A program made the translations under genes and the position numbers. Shown here in pieces: positions 1 to 9,266 of a DNA stretch of 64,000 bases (positions within the stretch are counted from its first letter, which is position 1; each line of letters begins with the position of its first letter). The stretch comes from Legionella sp. (GTDB lineage: Bacteria; Pseudomonadota; Gammaproteobacteria; Legionellales; Legionellaceae). The stretch spans positions 26,331-90,330 of the forward strand of contig PEQK01000015.1 of NCBI GenBank assembly GCA_002786165.1. Reading direction: 5' to 3'. The notes beneath the pieces were generated by a model that was given only the letters and a program-made list of their open reading frames with translations, did no database searches and was not told where the DNA came from.

Positions 1-83
1 TGCGTAACGTGAGTAATTAATATCAACAATATTGTTACATTGATAACAAGCGTGCGATTTGTTAAAATTCGTTCTGTTTTATT

Positions 84-1067
84 ATGATTTATTACCTCAT
101 GTTTTCTAAAGTTGTAGCAACAGAGCAACCAAAATTATTGTCCCCATTAATTCAAGCAATAAACAATGAAGATGTTGCTGCCGTTTTACGTATTCTTGAT
201 AAGCTTAAACATGATTATATTCATAATGATAGTTCTCATAATGCTCAGATAACTATTGAGCGATTCAATGGAATGAAACATCTAATCCAGTATAGTGACG
301 CTAATGAAAAGACCTTATATTTGTTACGTATGTTTTTGGATTATGAGAAGGATGCATTGCTCGGGATTAGTTTTTTACGCGGTTGGTCAGAGACTTTGTG
401 TGAGCCCGCGCTTTTTGTGGCAATCAAGTACGATAAGAAAGAATTTTACTTGAATATATTAAAACATCCAAATGCTACACTCAATTTTACACGTTTTGGA
501 TATACACCTTTAAGCTATGCTGCTTTTTATGATAAGCATACGATGTTTAATGAAATATTAACAGATCCAAGAATGGATCCATGGTTGCCAGATAATATTC
601 GTTCATTATTATGCCGAGAACAAGAGGAAACTCATACGGATGCCATACAAAACAATCAAATCTATCGTAATGAATTTATAAGATTTTTTGCTTGTCGTAC
701 GTGCAATAACCCAGAAAAAACACGACAATTATTTCGGAATGCACCTGACATACTCAGTCTATTTGCGAATCATCAAAAATTATTATCTGACTTCATATTA
801 AAAGATAGCTTACCTAGCTTGGAAAGCAGTTATGAAGATAAGCGAGATTATTTTGAAATGCTCGTCAGAATTAGCGACTCAGAAGGGCAAGATCCATCAA
901 CGCAAGATCCTTTTTATATGGTATTTGCAGAAGCCAAAAAACAAGCAGCAACTCCAAGTATATTTATATTTAATTTTTTTGGAAATACTGAGCATACTGG
1001 ATCAGAGGTATTGGATAAGATTAAAGCTAGAGTAGAGATGAGTTCTAGCCAGAAACTGTTGAAATAA
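84..1067 (+). CDS. Ankyrin-like repeat protein, candidate effector
   Basis: This 327-residue protein has no recognised enzymatic motif. Residues about 100-175 look like degenerate ankyrin repeats: a helix-rich segment beginning EPALFVAIKYDKKEFYLNIL is followed by a second unit containing GYTPLSYAAFYDKH, which has the ankyrin TPLxxAA core. An earlier unit near residues 20-45 (LSPLIQAINNEDVAAVLRIL) is weaker. There is no signal peptide or membrane segment, so a cytosolic or secreted scaffold is likely. No good ribosome binding site precedes either the first ATG or the ATG five codons later, so the start is uncertain. Bacterial ankyrin proteins of this size are common among type IV effectors of Legionella and Coxiella; that role is inferred. 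Confidence 0.6.
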   Translation: MIYYLMFSKVVATEQPKLLSPLIQAINNEDVAAVLRILDKLKHDYIHNDSSHNAQITIERFNGMKHLIQYSDANEKTLYLLRMFLDYEKDALLGISFLRGWSETLCEPALFVAIKYDKKEFYLNILKHPNATLNFTRFGYTPLSYAAFYDKHTMFNEILTDPRMDPWLPDNIRSLLCREQEETHTDAIQNNQIYRNEFIRFFACRTCNNPEKTRQLFRNAPDILSLFANHQKLLSDFILKDSLPSLESSYEDKRDYFEMLVRISDSEGQDPSTQDPFYMVFAEAKKQAATPSIFIFNFFGNTEHTGSEVLDKIKARVEMSSSQKLLK

Positions 1068-1362
1068 CAAGCTGGCCAAGCGCATTGGTAATTTATCAAT
1101 CAAATTAAGCATTCATTATCAGCCCCGGAATAACAGAATGAAAATTATATTTGAATCTTGATTGGATAATAAATTGAGTAGCAAATAAAGTGGGCCAAAA
1201 ATGAATTTCATTCGCAGTTAATTCGGGCCAATTTTATGCTCTGATTGCGGGCCGAGGTGTTTTTGATTGCGAGCCCTTACATATATCACTTAGTAAAAAC
1301 GCCCTTGATCATTTGCCAAATATATTTAATCATGACTATATCTCATTGGCAAAAGGATGTGC

Positions 1363-2604
1363 GTGAAAACTCAAATGACACCCCCACACCGAGCGTGGTA
1401 TTTCCTGCTGTGTTACTGCGCCTATAGTGCTTACACACTGGATTTTGTCATTCGCAAAGCCATACAGCCTCAGCTCATGGAATTGTACCATCTGAGCGCA
1501 CCAGAACTTGCAGCACACTATCATATGGTCTATTGGGGGCTAGTGGCTGGTACCATTTTATTTGGCTGTTTGGTAAATATGCTTAATTTTCGCACCTGTT
1601 TTATTTTAATTTGGGTGTGCCAGATTTTAGGGCTTGTGAAGTTATTGGCACTATCTCCCATCATTCTCACCACCCCTATGATTCATCAATTCAAATCAGG
1701 CATATTCCTTATGGGGCTAGCTGAGGGCGGTATTTTTGCATTGATTCACCCCCTTATTGCCTTGATATTTCAGGTGCCAGGACAAAGCAAAGTAAAATTC
1801 ATGGCCTATTTGCATACCAATTGGCCTTTATTTACGGTTATTGGTGTTTTATTTGAGCAAACAATCGTGCATTATCATCTGGATTGGTATTTAAATATTT
1901 ACGTTATTCTTATTTTTCCTTGTTTATATCTGGTGTTGGCCTTATTTTTACCATTACCCAGCCATTCATTGAAACACCACATTCCTCTGTCTTCTCGAAT
2001 CAAATCGACCATACGTCCCGGATATTTTCTGTTGTTTTTTTGTATGCTTTTTGCAACGACCATTGAAAATAGTCCGCAAGTTTGGATTAGAAATGTCATC
2101 GAATCTCATTTACAGATCAATGGCATCAATAGTTTGTTTTTTTTGATATATGGATCTAGTTTACAATTCATCTGTCGTTTGTTCGCAGGATCCATCACAC
2201 AACGAATTTCACCGCCTGCATTACTGTGTATTGCGTCTGTATTGTGTGTCATGAGCTTATATTTACTGAGTATTTCTAACCAAACCACATGGTCAATCAT
2301 CCCCGCTGGAATTTTTGCAGCCAGTATTGCCTTATATTGGCCAATTTATATTGCGATCATAGCAGATCGTTATCCTTTATCTGGAGGATTTGGCATGGGG
2401 TTAATGAATAGTGCAGGGTTTCTTTCGATGATATTAACGGTACCAACCGTAGCCAAGTTATCTCAATTAGAAGGTCTCAGTGGGGCTTTTTTAATTTTAA
2501 CTTGGTACGGCATTCTCACCTTGATTTTATTATCTGCTGTGTATGCTTTTTTCAGATCTCAAGGCGGATATAAAGTGTTTTCTTATTCCGAGCGTTCTTT
2601 ATAA
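1363..2604 (+). CDS. MFS-family permease
   Basis: A polytopic membrane protein of about 413 residues with roughly twelve hydrophobic segments and a late glycine-rich helix (GGFGMGLMNSAGFLSMIL), as expected of the major facilitator superfamily. The substrate cannot be told from sequence. The start is taken at GTG 1363 because AAAAGG sits six bases upstream; an ATG six bases earlier would leave that site no spacing, and ATG 1375 is another option. The gene converges on psd and the two stop codons overlap by six bases, so neither has its own intergenic terminator. It resembles the many MFS nutrient permeases of Legionella-type intracellular bacteria, but that is only a general resemblance. Confidence 0.75.
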   Translation: MKTQMTPPHRAWYFLLCYCAYSAYTLDFVIRKAIQPQLMELYHLSAPELAAHYHMVYWGLVAGTILFGCLVNMLNFRTCFILIWVCQILGLVKLLALSPIILTTPMIHQFKSGIFLMGLAEGGIFALIHPLIALIFQVPGQSKVKFMAYLHTNWPLFTVIGVLFEQTIVHYHLDWYLNIYVILIFPCLYLVLALFLPLPSHSLKHHIPLSSRIKSTIRPGYFLLFFCMLFATTIENSPQVWIRNVIESHLQINGINSLFFLIYGSSLQFICRLFAGSITQRISPPALLCIASVLCVMSLYLLSISNQTTWSIIPAGIFAASIALYWPIYIAIIADRYPLSGGFGMGLMNSAGFLSMILTVPTVAKLSQLEGLSGAFLILTWYGILTLILLSAVYAFFRSQGGYKVFSYSERSL

Positions 2605-3465
2605 AGACGATTTTTTATGACCCATAGCCTGACCCAATCGAATATCATCCCCTGCTTTGAGATGCTCTAGCCACGCCATTTGCTGCGCATTTTCAAACAA
2701 TAACACCACCGTGGAACCTAATTTGAAATACCCCATTTCCATGGCTTTTCCAAGAACCACCGTAGCGTGCTCAGGGTTTTCCGCATAGTTTACACGACGC
2801 AAAGTCGAACCCCGTGGCAAATCACCTTGCCAGGCGGCGCCAATGCTACCTACAATCGCAGCCCCCACCAAGACCATGGCCATCAACCCAAATTCGGTTG
2901 AAAATATAGCCACCATTCTTTCATTTCTAGCAAACAAATTAGGCACCACACGAACCGTGGTAGGTTGCACCGAAAACAAAGAGCCAGGGACATAAATCAT
3001 GTCTTGCAATTGCCCTTCTACCGGCATGTGGACCCGATGATAATCTTTGGGAGATAAATAAAGGGTTGCAAAACATCCCGTTTGAAAGCGTGAAGCAAGC
3101 GATGCGTCCCCACCCAATAATGCCTCTACGGAATAATAATGGTTTTTGGCCTGTAATACTTGCCCCTGAGACAAATACCCTATTTCACTGATACACCCAT
3201 CCACAGGAGAAATAATATCCTCAGAAGCAATAGGGCGTGCTTCAGGCTTTAATCTTCGAATAAAAAAGTCATTAAACGAAGCATAATTCAATGGATTGGG
3301 CTCCAAAGCTTCAGTCATATTGACTTGATATCTCGTGACAAAATCTTGAATCAGATAATTTTTAATTCTAGTCACTCGAAGATTAGCCATAAAGCCGGCA
3401 AATTTATTCAATGCACGTTTGGGAATCAAGTATTGAGGTAACGTTTTGAGAAAATCAGATGTCAT
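2599..3465 (-). CDS. psd: Phosphatidylserine decarboxylase
   Basis: Converts phosphatidylserine to phosphatidylethanolamine at the inner membrane. The 288-residue length matches proteobacterial Psd. The N-terminal half contains the conserved NYASFNDFFIRRLKPEARPI region and SPVDG; YHRVHMPVEG lies in the middle. The C-terminus carries the LGST self-cleavage motif (YFKLGSTVVLLFE, around residue 250), whose serine becomes the pyruvoyl cofactor of the alpha chain. Assignment is firm. The gene stands alone, convergent with the MFS gene. Confidence 0.96.
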   Translation of the reverse strand: MTSDFLKTLPQYLIPKRALNKFAGFMANLRVTRIKNYLIQDFVTRYQVNMTEALEPNPLNYASFNDFFIRRLKPEARPIASEDIISPVDGCISEIGYLSQGQVLQAKNHYYSVEALLGGDASLASRFQTGCFATLYLSPKDYHRVHMPVEGQLQDMIYVPGSLFSVQPTTVRVVPNLFARNERMVAIFSTEFGLMAMVLVGAAIVGSIGAAWQGDLPRGSTLRRVNYAENPEHATVVLGKAMEMGYFKLGSTVVLLFENAQQMAWLEHLKAGDDIRLGQAMGHKKSSL

Positions 3466-3657
3466 AAAATAGATTCGATAAAAGGTAAGATTTTACTTGT
3501 CAAACTAACATTTGACCAGCTTTATATGGCCTCTATGGGTGCCCTCTAGTAAATCTATCGTTTGCAGTATAAAATCTCATCTACCGTAAATTAATTTTTA
3601 AATATATCCTTCACTTCGCTCAGTATGACGAGTCAAGGGAATCAAGAGGATGATAGC

Positions 3658-3984
3658 ATGAGTGCACATATTAAAGTTGTAAGTGATAGCAGTTTTGAAC
3701 AAGATGTTATTTCTGCCAGCAAACCCGTTTTAATTGATTTTTGGGCTGAATGGTGCGGACCTTGTCGTGCTTTGGGGCCTATTTTTGAAGAAGTATCGAA
3801 TAGTCATCATGATAAAATTGAATTTGTAAAAATGAACATTGATGAAAATCCAGAAACTCCCGCTAAGTATGGCGTCATGAGTATTCCTACATTGATTCTA
3901 TTTAAAAATGGTCAAGTGGAAGCCATGAAAATGGGATTATTGTCTAAATCTCAGTTGGTTGCCTTTATCGATAGTAATATTTGA
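3658..3984 (+). CDS. trxA: Thioredoxin
   Basis: A 108-residue classical thioredoxin, the general cytoplasmic disulfide reductant. The active site WCGPC has cysteines at residues 33 and 36, preceded by VLIDFWAE; the cis-proline loop MSIPTL and the FKNGQ turn follow. An upstream in-frame ATG exists at 3625, but the start at 3658 gives the normal family length and has AGAGGA about seven bases upstream. The next gene begins directly after its stop codon, so the two are probably translated from one message. Confidence 0.95.
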   Translation: MSAHIKVVSDSSFEQDVISASKPVLIDFWAEWCGPCRALGPIFEEVSNSHHDKIEFVKMNIDENPETPAKYGVMSIPTLILFKNGQVEAMKMGLLSKSQLVAFIDSNI

Positions 3985-4725
3985 TTGAAACAGTTCATCA
4001 TCATCGCCAATGGGCCTTTTTTGGCCCAAGACATTATTCAAGAAGCCATCCAAGATAGGCAGATTATCGCTTTGGATGGCGCTGCAGACAAATTATTAAC
4101 CATCAATATCAAACCGGATGTTATTTTAGGTGATTTTGATTCTATTCATCCTAAAACCCAAGCGTATTGGGGGATCACACAGACCTTTGTTGCCATGTCA
4201 GAGCATGCAAAACCCTATATAGGACATCATGGTGTTAAAATTGTACCCGCGAAAGATCAATCCACCACCGATTTGGTAAAAGCCATCCAATATTGTGATC
4301 AAGAGCAAGCACAAGACATTAGTATTATTTGTGCTACCGGTGGACGAGAAGATCATCACGAAGCAAGCAAATTAGCGCTGCAAAGCGAATATCGCGCTGA
4401 TCGCCCCATCATTATTCATAGCGAACAACAAACCTTGCGTTGGGCAGAGCATGAAACAATTACGCTACACGGCGAAGCGGGCGATCATTGTGGTTTTGTT
4501 GCCCACGGTACAGGTCGTGGATATTCAAGAGGTCTCATGTATCCTTGCCGTAACATCCCCATCAGTTTATGCAACCGTTTGAGTCAGAGCACCGCTCAAA
4601 TTACCATCGAAGGTGCTGCTCTATTGATGATGCCGCCCCAATTGTTGGCCCAACGCAAAATCATGCGCGCCAATGAAGCAGTGTTAATGCAATGTTTGGA
4701 CAAAATAAAATTATTGTCTTTTTAA
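3985..4725 (+). CDS. Thiamine pyrophosphokinase
   Basis: Transfers pyrophosphate from ATP to thiamine to make thiamine diphosphate. The family motifs are all present in order: IIANGPF at the N-terminus, LDGAADKLL, the metal/nucleotide motif ILGDFDSI, the STTDLVKAI segment and ATGGREDH. The C-terminal beta-rich domain follows (residues about 150-246). Length 246 fits. Translation appears to start at a TTG immediately after the trxA stop codon, so expression should depend on coupling to trxA. The Legionella/eukaryote-type TPK fold is clear; the gene name varies between organisms (thiN or tnr3), so none is given. Confidence 0.87.
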   Translation: MKQFIIIANGPFLAQDIIQEAIQDRQIIALDGAADKLLTINIKPDVILGDFDSIHPKTQAYWGITQTFVAMSEHAKPYIGHHGVKIVPAKDQSTTDLVKAIQYCDQEQAQDISIICATGGREDHHEASKLALQSEYRADRPIIIHSEQQTLRWAEHETITLHGEAGDHCGFVAHGTGRGYSRGLMYPCRNIPISLCNRLSQSTAQITIEGAALLMMPPQLLAQRKIMRANEAVLMQCLDKIKLLSF

Positions 4726-4825
4726 ATATGAATTCACTTAAATCCACAAATAGATCAACATGGCAAACAAAAAAACAAAAATATGATATAATCCCCTAAA
4801 TACTCTATTTGAAGGTCATTTTACT

Positions 4826-5641
4826 ATGTACAATCCCAATGATTCACTTTCGAATCCAGTCGCAATCACTGGTGATGACCTTATCAATTATTATACAACT
4901 GATAATGTCTTTCAACCCATCGTTGATCATATGTTTCCTATGGATACATGGCAGTGTATGGCATCTTTTGCAAAAGATAATGACTTTAACATAAGCGACA
5001 TATCGGCTTTCAAAGAATCGTCTAATAACATGATACTTGATGTGACACGCGGTTTACGTGAGACTAAAAACAAGTATGAACAGGAGATATCAGGATATCA
5101 ATTGTGTGAATTGAACTTTCAAATTCAGTTCAAAAACCATATCACCCGCACTGAAATAACCTACATCATCCATGCCAATGCATCAAAAAAAACCATTCAC
5201 TTTGCCCAAAAACCAATTGAAGAAACTACGGTTATCATCGACGAGACTTCTAAGGTTTATCCGCCAGAAGATATCCCCGGGATTATCGAAAAGGTACGGT
5301 CTAGTGAAACATCCTTTAACGCAAGTGACATACTCAAAGAACGATTAAACAATGATCCGAATTGGAAAGGGGAAGACATTGAACAAATGGGTACTCGTAC
5401 TAAAAAACTATCTGTATTTGAAATAACGACTTCGCCTATTCTTTTCTTTCGCCCAGCAAATCAGATAACCGATCAATCAGCAGAGCACGCACCTCCTTTA
5501 GAAGTTTCGTGTAAAAATAAAAAAAGAGAGGTAGCGATGTACCAAGAGCGTTTTTTTTACACGTGTCAGAAGACATCACAACCGTCGCTTACCCCTCAAG
5601 AACAAACCAATGATCTATCGATGTCAGGATCTACAAGTTAA
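4826..5641 (+). CDS. Hypothetical protein
   Basis: I do not recognise this 271-residue protein. It has no signal peptide, no membrane segment and no repeat that I can see. It is polar, with mixed alpha/beta character through residues about 1-200 and a low-complexity, Ser/Thr/Gln-rich tail. The start is preceded by GAAGG eleven bases upstream. A TATAAT hexamer at 4787-4792 could be its -10 box, but I see no convincing -35. It stands alone between the thiamine gene and a convergent hypothetical gene. A secreted or accessory role is possible from context only. Confidence 0.55.
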   Translation: MYNPNDSLSNPVAITGDDLINYYTTDNVFQPIVDHMFPMDTWQCMASFAKDNDFNISDISAFKESSNNMILDVTRGLRETKNKYEQEISGYQLCELNFQIQFKNHITRTEITYIIHANASKKTIHFAQKPIEETTVIIDETSKVYPPEDIPGIIEKVRSSETSFNASDILKERLNNDPNWKGEDIEQMGTRTKKLSVFEITTSPILFFRPANQITDQSAEHAPPLEVSCKNKKREVAMYQERFFYTCQKTSQPSLTPQEQTNDLSMSGSTS

Positions 5642-5762
5642 TAAAACCAAAACAACATCCGATTGACGATAAACCCGGTAGCCTTATGTGCGAAAACAAC
5701 CAAGTAACCAATTCAATAAATGAGTTACACAGCCGCGCCCAGAAAGGCAGGAGTTAGGCGAG

Positions 5763-7478
5763 TTAAAACGCCATACCTGAATTAAACTCATCATCTGAGT
5801 TTAATTCAGGTACTTTAGGACATTTTGTCAGAGAAATATATGGCTCTGTCTTAGACGCTCTTATCTTGTAGCAACCCTTATCGTGAGCCACCCTATATCC
5901 CTGAACTGGCGTCTGCTTATTCGTTAGGGAATCCCAATAAGCATATTGGGTTTTATTAACTTTGCGCAATTCTTGTTCATTACCTAATGTATCAACAAAG
6001 TAACCTAACCTCGTTGAATTTGTTCTTTCCCATTGCTTACGGTTGCCATTTTCAGATTGCTTTTTCAACGAAGTTGCGAACATGCTTTGCTCCGACACCG
6101 ATAACGCTTTTTTTGCTGATGGCGGAGGAGGTAATGATGACTCCAAATCACTCTGAAATAATGAATCAAATACCTCGTTATCTTTTTCCTGCTCAAAATA
6201 AAGCGTTAATTTACCAGAAGGATTATAATTGATTTTTTCTATCTCTGTATTGTTTGTGGTATAGATAGTAGCCTTTAGAGATAGAGTTTGATCATTGAAA
6301 TCTGAGGCCAAATAAATAACCCCTAACTCTAAATCACAACATAGAATATGATTCCCAAGACTTGGTTCTTTTTTAAAATCACCAATAAGTAAAAAATAAT
6401 GAAATATGTTCAAATCGTTTTGTTTTATCTTTGTTTCAGTGGAGGCTAATTGAAACAATTCTTTTTGCTTAGGATATAAATATCGTAAATACCCTAGTGC
6501 ATAAGACGCCAATAATTCACTATCCCCGCACCGTAATTGATGTAATTTTGCTTGATAGATGCTCAACGCAAATTTTTTCTGAAACTCACTTTCGGGGTAA
6601 ATATATTTGAAGTGAGCATTTTTGTACTCCCTAAGAATTTGCAGTGTATCCTTTATTTTCTTGGCATATAGAGGATAGGGCAGTTTATTGACAGAACCTT
6701 CTGGAAAACGCTCAAAGCACTTTTGAAAAACCTCCTGCGCAAAAGGCAAATACTCATGCGACGCCATAGAGGGAGAAAAAAGTGAAAAGGATCTCTGTAC
6801 GAGTGAATCATATTTTAAATAATGTTCTTTAGGAGGAATAGCAATGTCTCCTGAAAGATAATCATAATCAAATGCGGCAAGTGTTATTTTGTCAGATTGT
6901 TGGAGCAACCCGTACGTTTTAAGCTTAAGGTGTTGCGCTCTAAGTTTGCCAAAATCTGATCCCAAATAAACTTCTCTTGACCAAAAATCACAAACTATAA
7001 AAGTGTCAAAATTGCTTTTCTCAACGTCATAAGGCAACCCGGTCCCAATCAACAACAGAGAGTGCGATCTTGGAAAAGAGCCAGAATAGTCTTTGTGAAT
7101 CACAGAAGACGGTATGTCTTGCTGAATAGTGACCAAATGAAAGAGCGCTTTGCTATCGGGATAAGTAGTACGAAGATATCCCAACAAATAATTTGTCAAT
7201 AATTCAGCGTCCCCACTTTGCAATTCGCTAAAAACCGTAGTGTAACCTTTAGACGATGATTGCTCAGAAATATACTTTTCGTGTTGATCTTTAAATTGAT
7301 TACTCTTTATTAGGGTAGAAATGATCGTTTCTTCTTCATCCAAAGCAGAGACCCGAGTAGCAGCGCCTTTTGGGAAACGACGATCTAACTCTTGAAAAGC
7401 GAATTGTGCATACTCAAAAAGAGGCCGAGATGCGAGTTTATTATCATACAAATATGTTGGTTCGTTTTGAGTATGCAT
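5763..7478 (-). CDS. Hypothetical protein with two tandem homologous domains (possible papain-like fold)
   Basis: A 571-residue protein built from two copies of a domain of about 180 residues. The copies align well: SGDAELLTNYLLGYLRTTYP (residues 88-107) against CGDSELLASYALGYLRYLYP (317-336), then HSLLLIG (139-145) against HYFLLIG (360-366), then CDFWSREVYLGSDF against CDLELGVIYLASDF. A Cys-Gly-Asp/Glu helix followed by His and then Asp is the order seen in papain/transglutaminase-like folds. The second copy keeps Cys317, His360 and Asp382; the first has Ser88 in place of the Cys. The last 130 residues are unrelated and polar. TGGAG lies eight bases before the ATG. Fold and catalysis are inference; no known family is recognised. 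Confidence 0.65.
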   Translation of the reverse strand: MHTQNEPTYLYDNKLASRPLFEYAQFAFQELDRRFPKGAATRVSALDEEETIISTLIKSNQFKDQHEKYISEQSSSKGYTTVFSELQSGDAELLTNYLLGYLRTTYPDSKALFHLVTIQQDIPSSVIHKDYSGSFPRSHSLLLIGTGLPYDVEKSNFDTFIVCDFWSREVYLGSDFGKLRAQHLKLKTYGLLQQSDKITLAAFDYDYLSGDIAIPPKEHYLKYDSLVQRSFSLFSPSMASHEYLPFAQEVFQKCFERFPEGSVNKLPYPLYAKKIKDTLQILREYKNAHFKYIYPESEFQKKFALSIYQAKLHQLRCGDSELLASYALGYLRYLYPKQKELFQLASTETKIKQNDLNIFHYFLLIGDFKKEPSLGNHILCCDLELGVIYLASDFNDQTLSLKATIYTTNNTEIEKINYNPSGKLTLYFEQEKDNEVFDSLFQSDLESSLPPPPSAKKALSVSEQSMFATSLKKQSENGNRKQWERTNSTRLGYFVDTLGNEQELRKVNKTQYAYWDSLTNKQTPVQGYRVAHDKGCYKIRASKTEPYISLTKCPKVPELNSDDEFNSGMAF

Positions 7479-7649
7479 AAATATGACTCCATTTTAAAAC
7501 AAGATAAAACCAACAGATAAGACTTTAGTGCGCCCTAAAAAGTAAGTCCTGCTCAAGAAAATGATGAATAATATTTCATTATGACTACTAATTCAATATT
7601 TATACGGTAATAAAAGGCAACATCACTAATAGAAAAACATCTATTTACA

Positions 7650-8612
7650 TTAAGATAATTTAGGAGAAAGCGACGATATGGGACCTAATGATGTACGAGG
7701 TCTAGTGGAAGAAAAAAAAGCATAGCGAATCATATCTGCAAACTCATGGCGTTGCTGCTTTACAGCTAATTTGTACGGGGTTGTACCCAATAGGGTAGGT
7801 TGCGTGCATAAAACGCTAGGATCTGCCAACAAATAGGCCAACACATCACGACGACCATTAAAAACAGCTAGCCATACAGGCGTTACCCCACTCACTGTGA
7901 CATAATTATGATTTAAATCGTCTCGTTTTTTTAGACTTTTCATGCAGTCTAGATGCCCACAATAAGTCGCTATGGTATAAGGCGTATACCCAGTCGCATC
8001 TACCGTGTTGACATCTACTGCGACATGGGAAACCAAATAATCGACCACAGGGGCATGGCCGTATTTGGCTGCAATAAATAAGGGCGTTTCGTTTTGTTTG
8101 TTTTTTTGATTCAGGTTCACACCATAATCCACCAAAAATTGGATTAGGTCTAAATCTGCACCCAAAGCGGCTTGGCATAAAGAAAGCTTGCTGTGGCTCA
8201 TGATAAAAAGTTGTAAAAATACGTTGTTTTGCATCAACTCAATAAACAGTGATCCTTGGTTCGTTTGAGATAAATACGATATCAATTGGTTTGAATTGAT
8301 TTTATTGATGTAAAAGTTTACGTTGGGCAATGTGATGATGGTTGTCAAAACCAATGTAGGCCATTGTTTTTTCAGAGCCAATAATAAAAATGCGATCTTA
8401 AGCCACTCTAACTCCGTCAGAGGCTGTGAATCACGTAGGCTATAATTGATGATTAAAGCTGTGATAGGTTGTCGATCTTGCGGATTGGTGAGCTTTTTTG
8501 TTGTTAAAAAATACTCGGCTAACGACAAAAAATCATAAGAGTGCCCTGTATTGGTGATCACCGGTAATATCATTTTTTCTAAGCTGATAGGACAATCGAA
8601 TGATTTAGGCAT
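7650..8612 (-). CDS. U-box plus ankyrin-repeat protein, candidate E3 ubiquitin ligase effector
   Basis: Residues about 4-60 form a U-box: FDCPISLEKM, PVITNTGHSYD, then NPQDRQPIT and a closing INYSLRD. This is the eukaryotic E2-binding domain of E3 ubiquitin ligases. From about residue 165 come three to four ankyrin repeats (ETPLFIAAKYGHAPVVDYL, GYTPYTIATYCGHLDCM, GVTPVWLAVFNGRRDVLAYL, GTTPYKLAVKQ). The design recalls LubX-type effectors of Legionella, with ankyrins as the likely substrate reader. There is no signal peptide. The start is ATG 8612; an in-frame GTG three codons upstream is possible and neither has a strong ribosome binding site. It probably acts in a eukaryotic host cell, since bacteria lack ubiquitin. 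Confidence 0.85.
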   Translation of the reverse strand: MPKSFDCPISLEKMILPVITNTGHSYDFLSLAEYFLTTKKLTNPQDRQPITALIINYSLRDSQPLTELEWLKIAFLLLALKKQWPTLVLTTIITLPNVNFYINKINSNQLISYLSQTNQGSLFIELMQNNVFLQLFIMSHSKLSLCQAALGADLDLIQFLVDYGVNLNQKNKQNETPLFIAAKYGHAPVVDYLVSHVAVDVNTVDATGYTPYTIATYCGHLDCMKSLKKRDDLNHNYVTVSGVTPVWLAVFNGRRDVLAYLLADPSVLCTQPTLLGTTPYKLAVKQQRHEFADMIRYAFFSSTRPRTSLGPISSLSPKLS

Positions 8613-8673
8613 CGTAATCACTAAAAAATAAAAAATTATATCACAATGATTTAAATTTATCCATATATGGTTG

Positions 8674-8790
8674 TTAAAAGCCTTTTTTTGTCGATTTTTT
8701 AGGCGATGCAGATGCAGTTGTTTTTTTCTGAATGCTTTGTTTCAAAAGAGCAATAAAATCCACCACATCTCGTTTGTGACATGAAATTGA
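8674..8790 (-). pseudogene. Remnant resembling the C-terminus of bacterial Ku
   Basis: On the minus strand, one frame reads about 35 codons ending KRDVVDFIALLKQSIQKK, then a Ser/Ala/Lys-rich tail (SPKKSTKKGF) and a stop at 8674-8676. A VVDxxxLLKxSI helix followed by a basic tail is typical of the C-terminus of bacterial Ku, the end-joining protein. No start codon or upstream Ku domain is present; the nfeD-like stop codon lies just upstream. I read it as the leftover end of a deleted gene. The match is short and the identity is tentative. Confidence 0.35.
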
Positions 8791-8824
8791 GGTGCAAATT
8801 AATGCTATTTTAGGGTCCCGCTTA

Positions 8825-9265
8825 CTAAGGAGTAATAGAGTGTACAATCAACACAGTGCCTTCAATCCCCACAACGCGAACAGTTGCCCCCAAAGGCAAC
8901 TCTTCCTCACATTTTACCTGCCAGATGGTATCCCCCACAATGATTCTCCCTGTGCCATGGGTCAGGGCAGACTGCAGTGTAAACTGTTGTCCAATGAACT
9001 GTTCCGCCCGTTTATTTAAAAAAGGCTTGTCTGAGATGCGCGTGCGGCGATGTTTTAAAATAATTTTCCAACACAGGGCATCTAATACTGCTAAAACAGC
9101 AAATATAATGAATTGGGCGCTTAAAGACAGACTGGTAAATATCAATGGTAAAGCCGCTACAATACAGGCTGACACTCCAAAAAACAGCAGAAAACCAGAG
9201 CCTGTCATAATTTCAATCAGGAAAAACAACACCCCAAGACCAATCCAATACAGAGCGTGATCCAT
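8825..9265 (-). CDS. NfeD-like membrane protein (QmcB/YbbJ type)
   Basis: A 146-residue protein with two to three hydrophobic segments at the N-terminus (residues about 5-85) and a small beta-rich OB-like domain at the C-terminus (LHGTGRIIVGDTIWQVK-like strand, then LPLGATVRVV and the final VEGTVLIV). This is the short NfeD family that pairs with SPFH proteins. The start at 9265, one base after the stop of the stomatin-like gene, fits translational coupling; the frame stays open further upstream but that would overlap the partner gene heavily. The pair is thought to act in membrane microdomain organisation or membrane protein quality control. Confidence 0.82.
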   Translation of the reverse strand: MDHALYWIGLGVLFFLIEIMTGSGFLLFFGVSACIVAALPLIFTSLSLSAQFIIFAVLAVLDALCWKIILKHRRTRISDKPFLNKRAEQFIGQQFTLQSALTHGTGRIIVGDTIWQVKCEEELPLGATVRVVGIEGTVLIVHSITP

Positions 9266-9266
9266 A

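Noticed and set aside
1068..1356. Possible insertion-sequence remnant bounded by GGGCC words
   Set aside because: The repeats are five bases, no transposase frame or terminal inverted repeat is present.
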